DNA of 31,755 bases, from assembly GCA_036741235.1 (NCBI GenBank), contig DAINSQ010000040.1:1-31755 (forward strand), read 5' to 3'. Source of the DNA: JABWBR01 sp036741235 (GTDB lineage Bacteria; Bacteroidota; Bacteroidia; Chitinophagales; Saprospiraceae). Made by a program: the position numbers and the translations under genes. This document shows positions 1 to 8,134 of the stretch, one piece after another (position 1 is the first letter of the stretch; each line of letters starts with the position of its first letter). Under the pieces are notes generated by a model that was given only the letters and a program-made list of their open reading frames with translations, did not search any database and was not told where the DNA came from.

Positions 1-386
1 GGAACAAGTTGACCGGCGAAATAGACAAAGAAGTGGCCGCCTACTGGCGCGAAAACTACGACCTGGCCTATATACTCAAGCGCGATTGGTCCACGCTGGG
101 CCCCAAGTTGCAAGGCAAAATTCACATCTACTGCGGCGATATGGACAATTACTACCTTAATAATGCAGTATATCTTATGGAAGACATCCTGAAAGAGACT
201 ACTGCTCCACACTACGACGGCGAGGTAGATTACGGCGACCGCGCCGAACACTGCTGGAATGGCGATCACAACAACCCGATAGCCATTTCCCGGTTGCGTT
301 ATCACGAAATGTTTGTAAAAAAATGGACAAACGAAGTCGCCAAACGAGCCCCCAAAAGCGCCGATCTCAATGCCTGGCAATATTGA
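1..386 (+). CDS. Putative esterase-like protein, C-terminal fragment
   Basis: The reading frame is open from the left edge of the window, so the start and most of the protein are missing; the TTG at position 9 is not a credible start. About 127 residues remain. The segment GKIHIYCGDMDNYYLNNA, followed later by YGDRAEHCW and GDHNNP, resembles the end of the esterase-type alpha/beta hydrolase fold, where an Asp after the last long strand and a late His complete the catalytic triad. D45 of GDMD and the His residues of EHCW and GDH are candidates, counting from the TTG. The nucleophile region lies outside the window, so activity cannot be judged. The gene ends about 245 bases before atpB and appears unrelated to it. 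Family assignment is tentative. Confidence 0.55.
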   Translation, partial: NKLTGEIDKEVAAYWRENYDLAYILKRDWSTLGPKLQGKIHIYCGDMDNYYLNNAVYLMEDILKETTAPHYDGEVDYGDRAEHCWNGDHNNPIAISRLRYHEMFVKKWTNEVAKRAPKSADLNAWQY

Positions 387-631
387 TCGGTGTCTGTATG
401 CCCCCGGTTTGCTTTAGAATTATTTTTTCAAAACGCCGTTACTAAAAATATTCTTTCTCGCCTTTGGCGAAGCAATGGAATATATGCTATCGAACACCCC
501 CCGTTCGAATTCGTAACTGCTTGTTTTTCAGTATTTGAAAAACACAGTTTATTGTCAAAAAAAGTAAATCCCATTTCCTTAAACGAAACAAAGTACATAC
601 CTTTGCACCGGCTTTTGAAAACCCATTATCA
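387..631 (+). promoter_or_regulatory. Intergenic region with atp operon promoter
   Basis: This AT-rich gap holds no convincing gene. TACCTTTG at 598-605 matches the Bacteroidota -7 consensus TAnnTTTG and would place transcription start near 612, giving a leader of about 20 nt before the atpB ATG at 632. No good -33 TTG is seen at the usual 19-21 base spacing (nearest region 574-579, TTTCCT), so the upstream half is weak. An inverted repeat lies about 55 bases further upstream. Confidence 0.6.
522..544. repeat. Inverted repeat upstream of atpB promoter
   Basis: TGTTTTTC at 522-529 and GAAAAACA at 537-544 form a perfect 8-bp inverted repeat with a 7-nt spacer. It could be a regulator binding site upstream of the atp promoter or simply an AT-rich hairpin; nothing in the sequence decides between these. 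Confidence 0.35.
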
Positions 632-1918
632 ATGGTTAGAGAGAATCGCAAAATCGGCTTTGTATGGGCTATTGTAGCCGGCTTGTTGTGGGCGGTGACG
701 CCTGCTTTTGCACAAGAACACGGCCACGACCATGCCGGGCATACCACGGGTGAATCCCACGAAACACATGCAACGGGACATGGAGAGTCGGACGGTTACG
801 ACGCAGTAGGCACGGTCATGAACCACATTGCCGACGCCAACGAATTCCATGTCTGGTACAACGTGCATATCCCGCTTCCCTGCATCCTCTATGCCCCGGA
901 ACACGGTTGGTCTTTTTTCTCGTCTGGGAAATTTGACCACGGCCACAAAGCCATCGACGGCTATGTGCTCAACCACGGTCGCGTCAACCGCGTTGCCGAC
1001 CCCGCTTTCCCCAAGGGAGAAGTACACATCGAAGGCATTACCCATCAGGAAGAGACGGTGGTGCAAGCCGGCAAAGAAAAAAAGGTTGACATATACTACG
1101 TAAACTACGAGGGCAAATCGTGGCGCCTTGACAAACCCAGCACGCTCGACGGCGGCTTTTTGGGTGGCGGCATCACTTCTTTCTACGACTTCTCGATCAC
1201 CAAAAACGTATTCACCATGCTGCTGGCTGCCGCCTTGCTCATCTTCCTGTTTACGGCAGTAGCGCGCGGCTATCGACGCAATGAAGGCAAAGCGCCCAGC
1301 GGTATTCAATCGTTTATCGAGCCGTTTTTTGTATTTATCCGCGATGAAGTATCCAAGCCCATGATTGGCGAAAAGCACTACGAGCGCTTCCAGCCCTATA
1401 TCATGACTTTATTTTTCTTCATCCTGTTTTGCAACCTGCTGGGCTTGATACCCTTTTTTCCGGGTAGCTCGAACGTGACCGGCAACCTGGCGGTAACGTT
1501 GACCCTGGCGGTATTTACCTTTTTAGTCGTAAGTCTCAACGGCAACAAACACTACTGGGAGCACATATTCTGGATGCCCGGCATCCCGGCCTGGGTGAAA
1601 ATCATCCTCACCCCCGTGGAAATTCTGGGTCTGTTCCTCCGTCCCTTCTCGTTAATGATTCGATTGTTTGCCAATATATCGGCAGGCCACATCATCATTT
1701 TGAGCCTTATCGGGCTTATTTTCCTTTTTGGTAAAAACGGCGAATCGGTGGGCGGCGCTGTCGCAGGCGGCTTTATCGGCGGCCTGTTTACCATCTTTAT
1801 GAACCTTATAGAATTGCTCGTGGCGTTTTTGCAAGCGTTTATCTTCTCCATCCTGACGGCCTCTTACATTGGCTCGGCTGTTGAAGATCACCACCACGGG
1901 CACGAAGAAGCGCATTAA
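632..1918 (+). CDS. atpB: F0F1 ATP synthase subunit a
   Basis: Membrane subunit a of the F0 sector, which carries protons past the c-ring. The 428-residue product is long for the family because it has a signal peptide (residues 1-27, ending AFA|Q) and a periplasmic domain (about 28-190) before the first conserved membrane helix near 193-211. The essential helix reads MIRLFANISAGH, with R344 matching the arginine that faces the c-ring carboxylate; Q401 in LQAFIFSILT matches the conserved glutamine of the last helix. Two histidine-rich stretches frame the protein, residues 30-50 and the C-terminal DHHHGHEEAH. First gene of atpBEFHAG, 30 bases before atpE. The ATG at 632 is supported by the signal peptide and the promoter just upstream. 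Confidence 0.95.
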   Translation: MVRENRKIGFVWAIVAGLLWAVTPAFAQEHGHDHAGHTTGESHETHATGHGESDGYDAVGTVMNHIADANEFHVWYNVHIPLPCILYAPEHGWSFFSSGKFDHGHKAIDGYVLNHGRVNRVADPAFPKGEVHIEGITHQEETVVQAGKEKKVDIYYVNYEGKSWRLDKPSTLDGGFLGGGITSFYDFSITKNVFTMLLAAALLIFLFTAVARGYRRNEGKAPSGIQSFIEPFFVFIRDEVSKPMIGEKHYERFQPYIMTLFFFILFCNLLGLIPFFPGSSNVTGNLAVTLTLAVFTFLVVSLNGNKHYWEHIFWMPGIPAWVKIILTPVEILGLFLRPFSLMIRLFANISAGHIIILSLIGLIFLFGKNGESVGGAVAGGFIGGLFTIFMNLIELLVAFLQAFIFSILTASYIGSAVEDHHHGHEEAH

Positions 1919-1948
1919 TTTTTTTTACACCAATAAATATCTCACACA

Positions 1949-2143
1949 ATGGGAGCAATTGGAGCTGGAATCGCAGCATTAGGTGCAGGCATCGGAGTAG
2001 GTTTGATCGGTAGCCACGCTATGGACGCTATCGCTCGTCAACCGGAAGCTGCCAACGACATTCGCGCAAACATGATCTTGACCGCAGCCCTCGTAGAAGG
2101 CGCCGCGCTGTTCGCTATCGTTGTTGGCCTTCTGGCCGGCTAA
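1949..2143 (+). CDS. atpE: F0F1 ATP synthase subunit c
   Basis: Subunit of the rotating c-ring in the membrane. The 64-residue hairpin protein has a glycine-rich first helix (GAGIGVGLIG, 12-21), the polar loop RQPE (30-33) that contacts gamma and epsilon, and a second helix with the ion-binding glutamate E50 in ALVEGAALF. The residue after E50 is glycine rather than the serine typical of sodium-binding rings, which favours proton coupling (inference). An in-frame TAA shortly upstream rules out a longer N-terminus. A strong hairpin follows the stop codon. Confidence 0.95.
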   Translation: MGAIGAGIAALGAGIGVGLIGSHAMDAIARQPEAANDIRANMILTAALVEGAALFAIVVGLLAG

Positions 2144-2157
2144 TGCGCCAAAAAACA

Positions 2158-2192
2158 GGCCGGGAATGCAGCGGTTGGCTGCCTGCCCGGCC
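2158..2192 (+). other. Hairpin between atpE and atpF
   Basis: GGCCGGG (2158-2164) pairs with CCCGGCC (2186-2192). Inside it, GCAGC (2168-2172) pairs with GCTGC (2178-2182) around a 5-nt loop, with 3-nt symmetric internal loops. No clean T-run follows (CACTCTTT), so it is not a standard terminator. It may slow polymerase or protect the atpE mRNA 3' end, since subunit c is needed in many copies; that role is inference. Confidence 0.6.
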
Positions 2193-2225
2193 CACTCTTT
2201 AACCTTATTATTTTAAAGACTTGCT

Positions 2226-2747
2226 ATGACCGCGATATTTTTCCTCGCCGATTTCTCTGTCATTAAGCCCGATCCCGGTTTGATCCTGTGGACCTCGTTG
2301 ATCTTTATCGGCCTTTGGTTTTTCCTCGGCAGAATGGCCTTCCGCCCTATTCAGGAAGCCCTCAAAAAAAGAGAGCAGGATATTCAAGGTTCGCTCGATG
2401 AAGCCAAACGCGCTCGCCAGGAAATGTCGAACCTGATAGCGGAAAACGAAAAACTCCTGGCCGAAGCGCGCGAAGAACGCGCCAAAATGCTGAAAGAAGC
2501 AAAAGAAGCCGGCGAGAATATTATCAATAAGGCCAAGGAAAGAGCCAAAGAAGAAGCTGTTCAAATCATGGCCGGCGCCAAACAGGAAATCGAAAACCAG
2601 CGCATGGCGCTCATCACCGACCTGAAAAACCAGGTGGGCCTCCTGGCAATCGAAATTGCCGAGAAGGTGATGCGCAAAGAACTCAAAAACGACTCCGAGC
2701 AGACGAAGTACGTCAATACGCTCGTAGACGAAATTAAACTCAACTAA
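2226..2747 (+). CDS. atpF: F0F1 ATP synthase subunit b
   Basis: Peripheral stalk subunit that anchors F1 to the membrane. The 173-residue protein has one membrane helix near residues 17-36 (LILWTSLIFIGLWFFLG) and then a long charged helix, about 45-165, rich in Glu, Lys, Arg and Ala, as expected for the coiled-coil dimer. Length is normal. It follows atpE after an 82-base gap containing a hairpin and precedes atpH by 5 bases, so the last two are probably translationally coupled. Confidence 0.95.
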   Translation: MTAIFFLADFSVIKPDPGLILWTSLIFIGLWFFLGRMAFRPIQEALKKREQDIQGSLDEAKRARQEMSNLIAENEKLLAEAREERAKMLKEAKEAGENIINKAKERAKEEAVQIMAGAKQEIENQRMALITDLKNQVGLLAIEIAEKVMRKELKNDSEQTKYVNTLVDEIKLN

Positions 2748-2752
2748 GCGCT

Positions 2753-3322
2753 ATGTCGATACAAAGAATCGCATCTCGCTACGCCAAGTCGCTCCTCGAC
2801 CTGGCTATCGACCAAAATAAACTCGACCGCGTGCTCGAAGACGTGCAGTCGTTCAAGGAGGTTTCGAAAAACCGCGATTTCTACCTGTTGCTCAAAAGCC
2901 CGATTATCCATGCTTCCAAAAAAGCAGAGATCATCGACATGCTATTCGGCGATAAATACGAACAGCTCACCATGGCTTTCCTGCGTATTTTATGCACCAA
3001 AAGCCGTGAATCCTATCTGCCCGAGATCGCTTCCGAGTTTATCGACCAATATAAAAAGGTGAAGCGCATCTCTGAGGTGAAGCTTACTTCGGCTACGCCC
3101 CTCAGCGCAGAGGTGCTGAAGGCTATTCACGACAAACTGAAAGCCAGCAGCTACACCAGCGACAATGTGGAGATCACTACCGAGGTAGACCCCTCGTTGA
3201 TCGGCGGCTTTATTGTTCAATTTGACGACAAACTCTACGACGCCAGTATCGCCAACAAACTCAGCGACTTGCGCAAGGAGTTTGACGAAAACCTTTATAT
3301 CTCGCAAATCATGGCCCGCTAA
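2753..3322 (+). CDS. atpH: F0F1 ATP synthase subunit delta
   Basis: Links the b-subunit stalk to the top of the alpha/beta hexamer. The 189-residue protein begins with the typical RYAKSLLDLA helix (9-18). The C-terminal part carries the family signature around residues 145-165, VDPSLIGGFIVQFDDKLYD, close to the usual delta motif with invariant GG. Placed between atpF and atpA as in most F-type operons. A 67-base gap with a T-run separates it from atpA. Confidence 0.95.
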   Translation: MSIQRIASRYAKSLLDLAIDQNKLDRVLEDVQSFKEVSKNRDFYLLLKSPIIHASKKAEIIDMLFGDKYEQLTMAFLRILCTKSRESYLPEIASEFIDQYKKVKRISEVKLTSATPLSAEVLKAIHDKLKASSYTSDNVEITTEVDPSLIGGFIVQFDDKLYDASIANKLSDLRKEFDENLYISQIMAR

Positions 3323-3389
3323 CAGCCCGGGGCTCGATTGCGATTTTTTTGTTGTACATTCTATTTAAACGATTCAAATACCTTTCGAT

Positions 3390-4994
3390 ATGGTAGATGT
3401 TAAACCCGATGAAATATCCGCGATACTGAAGCAGCAGTTATCCGGATTCAGCTCGGCCACCGAACTCGAGGAGTACGGCACCGTACTTCAGGTGGGCGAC
3501 GGTATTGCCCGCGTTTACGGCCTCAACAAGGCCCAGGCCGGCGAATTGGTCGAGTTTGAAACGGGCGTACAAGCCATCGTGCTCAACCTCGAAGAAGATA
3601 ATGTGGGCGTGGTACTCATGGGCGCCGGCGACGGCATCCGCGAAGGCTCGCGCGTACATCGCACCGGCAAAATTGCCTCCATCCCCGTCGGCGAAGGCTT
3701 CGTAGGCCGCGTGGTGAACCCCCTGGGCCAACCCATCGACGGCAAAGGCGAAATTCTGGGCACAAAATACGAGATGCCGCTCGAGCGCAAAGCCCCCGGC
3801 GTTATTTTCCGCCAGCCGGTTAGCGAACCGCTCCAAACCGGTATCAAGGCTATCGACGCGATGATCCCCATTGGCCGCGGCCAACGCGAATTGATCATCG
3901 GCGACCGCCAAACCGGTAAAACGGCTATCGCCCTCGATACGATTATTAACCAGCGCGAATTCTACGAGCGCGGCAATCCTGTTTACTGTATCTATGTGGC
4001 TTCCGGCCAGAAAGCCTCTACAGTAGCACAGGTAGCCCGTACACTCGAAGAAAACGGCGCTATGGACTATACGATCATCGTTTCTGCTTCGGCTTCCGAC
4101 CCGGCGCCGCTGCAGTTCTTCGCTCCGTTTGCCGGCGCTGCTATCGGCGAGTTTTTCCGCGATACAGGCCGCCCGGCACTCATTGTTTATGATGACCTCT
4201 ACAAGCAGGCCGTGGCCTATCGCGAGGTGTCGCTGTTGTTGCGCCGCCCTCCGGGACGCGAGGCTTACCCCGGCGATGTGTTCTACCTGCACTCCCGCTT
4301 GCTTGAGCGCGCCGCCAAGGTGATCGCCAACGACGAGATTGCTCGTAACATGAACGACCTTCCCGACTCGCTAAAAAATGCCAAAGACGCCCAGGGCAAT
4401 CCGCTGGTGAAAGGCGGCGGCTCGCTTACGGCGCTCCCGATCATTGAAACCCAGGCCGCCGACGTATCGGCTTACATTCCGACCAACGTGATCTCTATTA
4501 CCGACGGCCAGATATTCCTCGAAACCAACCTCTTTAACGCCGGTATCCGTCCCGCTATCAACGTGGGTATTTCGGTTTCTCGAGTAGGCGGCAACGCCCA
4601 GATCAAGTCGATGAAGAAGGTGTCGGGTACGCTTAAACTCGACCAGGCGCAATACCGCGAGTTGGAGGCTTTCGCCAAATTTGGCTCCGACCTCGACGCG
4701 TCTACTACCGCCGTACTCGAAAAGGGCAAACGCAACGTGGAAATCCTGAAGCAACCTCAGTACTCGCCGGTGTCGGTTGAAAAACAGGTGGCGATCATCT
4801 ACCTCGGCTCGCAAGGCCTTCTGCGCGATGTGCCCGTCGAGAAAGTCCGCGAATTCGAAGATATCTTCCTGCTGAAACTGGAGCAACTCCACGCCGATGT
4901 GCTTACCAATTTCCGCAATGGCAAACTCGAAAAAGCAGACCTGCAAATCGTAGAAAAGCTGGGCCTGGAATTGTCCGCCCAGTATAAGAAATAA
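3390..4994 (+). CDS. atpA: F0F1 ATP synthase subunit alpha
   Basis: Non-catalytic nucleotide-binding subunit of the F1 hexamer. The 534-residue product contains an N-terminal beta-barrel (about 25-95), the Walker A loop GDRQTGKT at 171-178, the DDLYKQAVAYREVSLLLRR segment of the nucleotide-binding domain, and the stretch VGISVSRVGG, which carries the arginine that reaches into the catalytic site of the beta subunit. Length is slightly above the family norm. The beta and epsilon genes (atpD, atpC) are not in this operon and must be elsewhere in the genome, an arrangement known from other Bacteroidota. Confidence 0.98.
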   Translation: MVDVKPDEISAILKQQLSGFSSATELEEYGTVLQVGDGIARVYGLNKAQAGELVEFETGVQAIVLNLEEDNVGVVLMGAGDGIREGSRVHRTGKIASIPVGEGFVGRVVNPLGQPIDGKGEILGTKYEMPLERKAPGVIFRQPVSEPLQTGIKAIDAMIPIGRGQRELIIGDRQTGKTAIALDTIINQREFYERGNPVYCIYVASGQKASTVAQVARTLEENGAMDYTIIVSASASDPAPLQFFAPFAGAAIGEFFRDTGRPALIVYDDLYKQAVAYREVSLLLRRPPGREAYPGDVFYLHSRLLERAAKVIANDEIARNMNDLPDSLKNAKDAQGNPLVKGGGSLTALPIIETQAADVSAYIPTNVISITDGQIFLETNLFNAGIRPAINVGISVSRVGGNAQIKSMKKVSGTLKLDQAQYRELEAFAKFGSDLDASTTAVLEKGKRNVEILKQPQYSPVSVEKQVAIIYLGSQGLLRDVPVEKVREFEDIFLLKLEQLHADVLTNFRNGKLEKADLQIVEKLGLELSAQYKK

Positions 4995-5007
4995 TCAGCT
5001 TGAATCC

Positions 5008-5030
5008 GGGTACGCCGAACAGGCGTACCC
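5008..5030 (+). other. Perfect hairpin between atpA and atpG
   Basis: GGGTACGCC (5008-5016) and GGCGTACCC (5022-5030) form a perfect 9-bp stem with loop GAACA, in the 53-base gap between atpA and atpG. There is no T-run afterwards. It may be an mRNA processing or stability element, or may set alpha:gamma expression, since the enzyme needs three alpha per gamma. Confidence 0.6.
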
Positions 5031-5047
5031 TCAATGTCAACTATCCA

Positions 5048-5941
5048 ATGGCTGGCAGTTTAAAAGAAGTACGCGAGCGCATCAAGTCGGTGCAAAATAC
5101 GCAGCAGATTACCAAAGCCATGAAAATGGTGTCGGCAGCCAAGCTGCGCAAAGCGCAACAAGCTATTCAGCAAATGCGCCCCTACGCCGATAAGCTCAAT
5201 CAGATGCTCCGCAATATCCTCTCTAACCTGGAAGGCGATGCCGAGACATCATTCGGCATTGTGCGCCCGGTGGAGAAGGCCTGTATTGTGGTGGTTACCT
5301 CCAGCCGCGGCCTCTGCGGCGCTTTTAATACCAACGTGATCAAAGCCGCAGTACGCGCTATTGACGAAAAATACGGCAGCGTTCGCGCCGCCGGCAACCT
5401 GACGATCTTGTGCGTAGGTAAAAAGGGTTACGACTTTTTCCGCCGCCGCTACCGCGATTGCAATGTGGTGGCCGATTACGTCGAGCTCTCTGCCGACCTC
5501 AGCTTCGATAACGTTTCTACATTGGCTCGCTCACTGATGGCCGCTTTCGAAAATAAGGAGTACGATGCCATAGAAGTAGCCTACGGCCGGTTTAAAAACG
5601 CCGCAACCCAGTTTCCGGAACTCGACCAGTTCCTGCCGGTAACCAAAACAAAACAAGAAGCCGACAAGAAGTCGAAGGCCAATTATATCTTCGAACCCGA
5701 TATGGCCAGCTTGCTTCAGTATTTGGTACCCAGCATCCTCCAAACGCAGTTTCACAAGTACCTGCTCGATACTAATGCTTCCGAACACGGCGCTCGTATG
5801 ACGGCAATGGATAAAGCCACGGAAAACGCAGAGGAATTACTTCGCAACCTGCGCATCAGCTATAACAAAGCTCGCCAGGAATCTATCACCAAGGAAATCC
5901 TCGAAATCGTGGGCGGCGCTGCAGCCCTCGAAAACGACTAG
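5048..5941 (+). CDS. atpG: F0F1 ATP synthase subunit gamma
   Basis: Central rotor shaft of F1. The 297-residue product starts MAGSLKEVRERIKSVQNTQQ, the conserved N-terminal helix, and ends with a long helix containing the family signature (about 270-295, YNKARQESITKEILEIVGG). An upstream in-frame start at about 5000 would translate the intergenic hairpin, so the ATG at 5048 is preferred. Last gene of the operon; a strong terminator follows. Confidence 0.95.
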   Translation: MAGSLKEVRERIKSVQNTQQITKAMKMVSAAKLRKAQQAIQQMRPYADKLNQMLRNILSNLEGDAETSFGIVRPVEKACIVVVTSSRGLCGAFNTNVIKAAVRAIDEKYGSVRAAGNLTILCVGKKGYDFFRRRYRDCNVVADYVELSADLSFDNVSTLARSLMAAFENKEYDAIEVAYGRFKNAATQFPELDQFLPVTKTKQEADKKSKANYIFEPDMASLLQYLVPSILQTQFHKYLLDTNASEHGARMTAMDKATENAEELLRNLRISYNKARQESITKEILEIVGGAAALEND

Positions 5942-5972
5942 TTCTTTTCATCTCCATATCACAACTGCTGAG

Positions 5973-6008
5973 AAAGGCCGACCCATTCTGCTGTGGGACG
6001 GCCTTTTT
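5973..6008 (+). terminator. Rho-independent terminator of the atp operon
   Basis: AAAGGCCG (5973-5980) pairs with CGGCCTTT (5999-6006), and inside it CCCA pairs with TGGG across an A/A mismatch. A T-run (6004-6008) follows. It lies 31 bases after the atpG stop. Confidence 0.85.
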
Positions 6009-6043
6009 ACTTATTCGAATAACCAAATAACCAATCTGGCAAT

Positions 6044-6757
6044 ATGCACATCATCCCCGCCATAGATATCATCGACGGCAAATGCGTGCGGCTTTCACAG
6101 GGAGATTACGCAAAGGTCACCGAATACCGCGCCGACCCGCTGGAAGTAGCCCGACAATTTGAAGATGCCGGCCTGCAGCGCCTGCATCTGGTAGACCTCG
6201 ACGGGGCCCGCTCGGCCCGCATTGTGAATTACCGCGTGCTGGAACGCATCGCAACCCATACCCATTTGTTTATCGACTTCGGCGGCGGCCTCAAATCTGA
6301 CGACGACGCCCGCATCGCCTTTGAATGCGGGGCACAGCAAATTACTGGCGGTACTATCGCTGTTGCCAATCGCGAGCTATTTCTGGGCTGGATAAATCGC
6401 TATGGCCGCGAACGCATCATTCTCGGCGCCGATGTAAAAGACGGAAAAGTAGCTATCAGCGGCTGGCAGGAACAAAGCGCCCTCGAACTTGAACCTTTTC
6501 TCTCTGATTACATGCAACAAGGTATACAATACGCCATATGCACCGATGTATCCAAAGACGGCCTCCTGCAAGGAAGCGCCATTGAACTGTATAAAAAGCT
6601 CCGCGAGCTTTTCCCCGATATCAAACTCATCGCCAGCGGCGGCATCAGCAGTATGGAAGAATTAGCCAAATTGCGCGATCTGGGCTGCTTCGGCGCTATT
6701 GTGGGCAAAGCATTGTATGAGGGGAGAATTGATTTGAAAGATGTGCTGATGTGCTGA
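6044..6757 (+). CDS. hisA: Phosphoribosylformimino-AICAR phosphate isomerase
   Basis: Catalyses the Amadori rearrangement of ProFAR to PRFAR in histidine biosynthesis. The 237-residue (beta/alpha)8 barrel has the two expected catalytic aspartates, D8 in PAIDIIDGKCVRL and D130 in GADVKDGK. FGGGL (79-83) and ASGGIS in the second half bind the two phosphates. No other his genes are present here, so hisA is detached from the rest of the pathway in this window. The last residues (DVLMC) and the stop codon are encoded by the first units of the octamer repeat that follows, so this C-terminus is probably acquired. Confidence 0.95.
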   Translation: MHIIPAIDIIDGKCVRLSQGDYAKVTEYRADPLEVARQFEDAGLQRLHLVDLDGARSARIVNYRVLERIATHTHLFIDFGGGLKSDDDARIAFECGAQQITGGTIAVANRELFLGWINRYGRERIILGADVKDGKVAISGWQEQSALELEPFLSDYMQQGIQYAICTDVSKDGLLQGSAIELYKKLRELFPDIKLIASGGISSMEELAKLRDLGCFGAIVGKALYEGRIDLKDVLMC

Positions 6758-6806
6758 TGTGCTGATGTGCTAATTTGCTGATGTGCTGATTTGCTAATTT
6801 GCTAAT
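6740..6806 (+). repeat. Octamer tandem repeat array after hisA
   Basis: About eight head-to-tail copies of an 8-bp unit, GATGTGCT, with variants AATTTGCT and GATTTGCT, begin inside the 3' end of hisA. Reverse-complement copies (AATCAGCAC) occur twice in the next 65 bases (around 6823-6832 and 6866-6875), so the array can fold back on them. The copy number is read by eye and could be off by one. Confidence 0.8.
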
Positions 6807-6839
6807 AATTAAATAATAATAAATAATCAGCACAACTTG

Positions 6840-6858
6840 TCCCGAATGGAATTCGGGA
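6840..6858. repeat. TCCCGA...TCGGGA palindrome, copy 1
   Basis: TCCCGAAT-GGA-ATTCGGGA is a perfect 8-bp stem with a 3-nt loop. It sits between two direct copies of TAATCAGCACA in the hisA to exodeoxyribonuclease gap. The same TCCCGA/TCGGGA ends recur near 16588 and 31661. Confidence 0.75.
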
Positions 6859-6919
6859 TTAACTAATCAGCACATTAACAAATATCCCCCTATCTTTACC
6901 TCAAACTCCATTACGGCGC

Positions 6920-7687
6920 ATGATTAACATTATCTCCTACAACCTCAACGGCATACGGTCGGCAATAGACAAAGGGCTCTGGCAGTGGCTCGCCGACAAT
7001 AACTTTGACATCATTTGCCTGCAGGAAACCAAAGCCCAACCCGACCAGGTGGATATGTCGGAGGCAGAACGGCAAGGTTATCAGCACTACTGGCATTGCG
7101 CCGAAAAAAAAGGCTATAGCGGAGTAGCCACGCTCACCAGGCGCCGGCCCGACAAGGTAGTAGAAGGCTGCGGTATACCCAAATACGACCGCGAAGGCCG
7201 AATTTTGCGCACCGATTACGGCGATTGGACGCTGCTCAATTGCTATTTCCCTTCCGGCACTACAGGCGAAGAACGCCAGCAATTCAAAATGGAATTCCTG
7301 GCCGATTTCCAGGCATGGATCGATGATTTGCGCCGCGAAAGACCACAACTCATCGTTGTTGGCGACTACAACATTGCCCATCAGCCTGTTGACATCCACG
7401 ACCCGGTGGGCAACAAAAAATCCTCCGGCTTCCTGCCCGAAGAAAGAGCTTGGATGAGTGAGTGGTTTGACAATGGTTTCGTCGATAGTTTTCGATACCT
7501 GTACCCCGATAAAGTGGAGTACAGCTGGTGGAGTTTCAGAGCCAACAGTCGCGCTAAAAACAAAGGCTGGCGCATTGATTATCAATCGGTCACTACCCCG
7601 CTGCGCGATAAATTACGCAGTGCCGGCCATCTCGCCGACGCCGTCCACTCCGACCACTGCCCCGTTCTATTGTCTATCGACCTCTAA
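6920..7687 (+). CDS. xth: Exodeoxyribonuclease III / AP endonuclease
   Basis: DNA base-excision repair enzyme of the Mg-dependent endonuclease/exonuclease/phosphatase fold. The 255-residue product has the family residues in order: N8 (SYNLNG), E36 (QETKAQ), Y109 in LNCYFPSG, D149 and N151 (GDYNIAH), and the terminal D245-H246 pair (SDHCPV). Length is typical. TATCTTTA at 6891-6898 is a one-mismatch -7 element. The acetyltransferase gene starts 3 bases after the stop, implying one transcript. Confidence 0.93.
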   Translation: MINIISYNLNGIRSAIDKGLWQWLADNNFDIICLQETKAQPDQVDMSEAERQGYQHYWHCAEKKGYSGVATLTRRRPDKVVEGCGIPKYDREGRILRTDYGDWTLLNCYFPSGTTGEERQQFKMEFLADFQAWIDDLRRERPQLIVVGDYNIAHQPVDIHDPVGNKKSSGFLPEERAWMSEWFDNGFVDSFRYLYPDKVEYSWWSFRANSRAKNKGWRIDYQSVTTPLRDKLRSAGHLADAVHSDHCPVLLSIDL

Positions 7688-7690
7688 ACA

Positions 7691-8134
7691 ATGACAGTAC
7701 CTGCCATTGACATACAAATCGCCGATATCGACACGGTAATACAGCTATCAGTCGCTATTCCGGAATTCGAGAAGCCATATAGGATATCAGAGTATCAGCG
7801 GCGTTTATCGGAAGTGCCGCACCTTATACTGGTAGCCTATGTTAACGGCCAACCTGCCGGATTCAAAGTAGGATACGCTCGTTCTTCAACGGTATTCTAC
7901 ACCTGGATGGGCGGCGTATTGCCAGGCTTCCGCCGTATGGGCATAGCTGCTGCTTTAGCCGATGCCCAGGAAAGTTGGGCCGTACAAAATGGATATGCTG
8001 TTGTGGAATTGAAAACCCGCAATAACTACAAAGCTATGCTGTGTTTCGCTTTATCTCGAGGATTCAATATTACAGGTGTTGAAACAAAGGAAAACTTGTC
8101 GCAATCGAGAATTTTTTTGCGAAAAAAGCTGTAA
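7691..8134 (+). CDS. GNAT family N-acetyltransferase
   Basis: A 147-residue single-domain protein. The acetyl-CoA pyrophosphate loop is visible as VLPGFRRMGIAAAL (about 76-89), matching the Q/RxxGxG/A pattern, followed by a helix and a strand VVELKTRN and the late helix NNYKAMLCFALSRGF typical of GNAT enzymes. The substrate cannot be told from sequence. It is probably co-transcribed with the exonuclease gene, but no functional link is evident. Confidence 0.85.
   Translation: MTVPAIDIQIADIDTVIQLSVAIPEFEKPYRISEYQRRLSEVPHLILVAYVNGQPAGFKVGYARSSTVFYTWMGGVLPGFRRMGIAAALADAQESWAVQNGYAVVELKTRNNYKAMLCFALSRGFNITGVETKENLSQSRIFLRKKL

Noticed and set aside
390..677. 95-codon frame upstream of and overlapping atpB
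   Set aside because: It runs through the atp promoter and into atpB in another frame; composition is not protein-like.
3352..3386. Internal promoter before atpA (TTG and TACCTTTC)
   Set aside because: The -7 box has a mismatch at the conserved G and the spacing is 24 bases, too long for a confident call.
3438..4292. Long open frame (284 codons) antisense to atpA
   Set aside because: It mirrors codon bias of atpA on the other strand, has no recognisable domain and no start context; atpA itself is certain.
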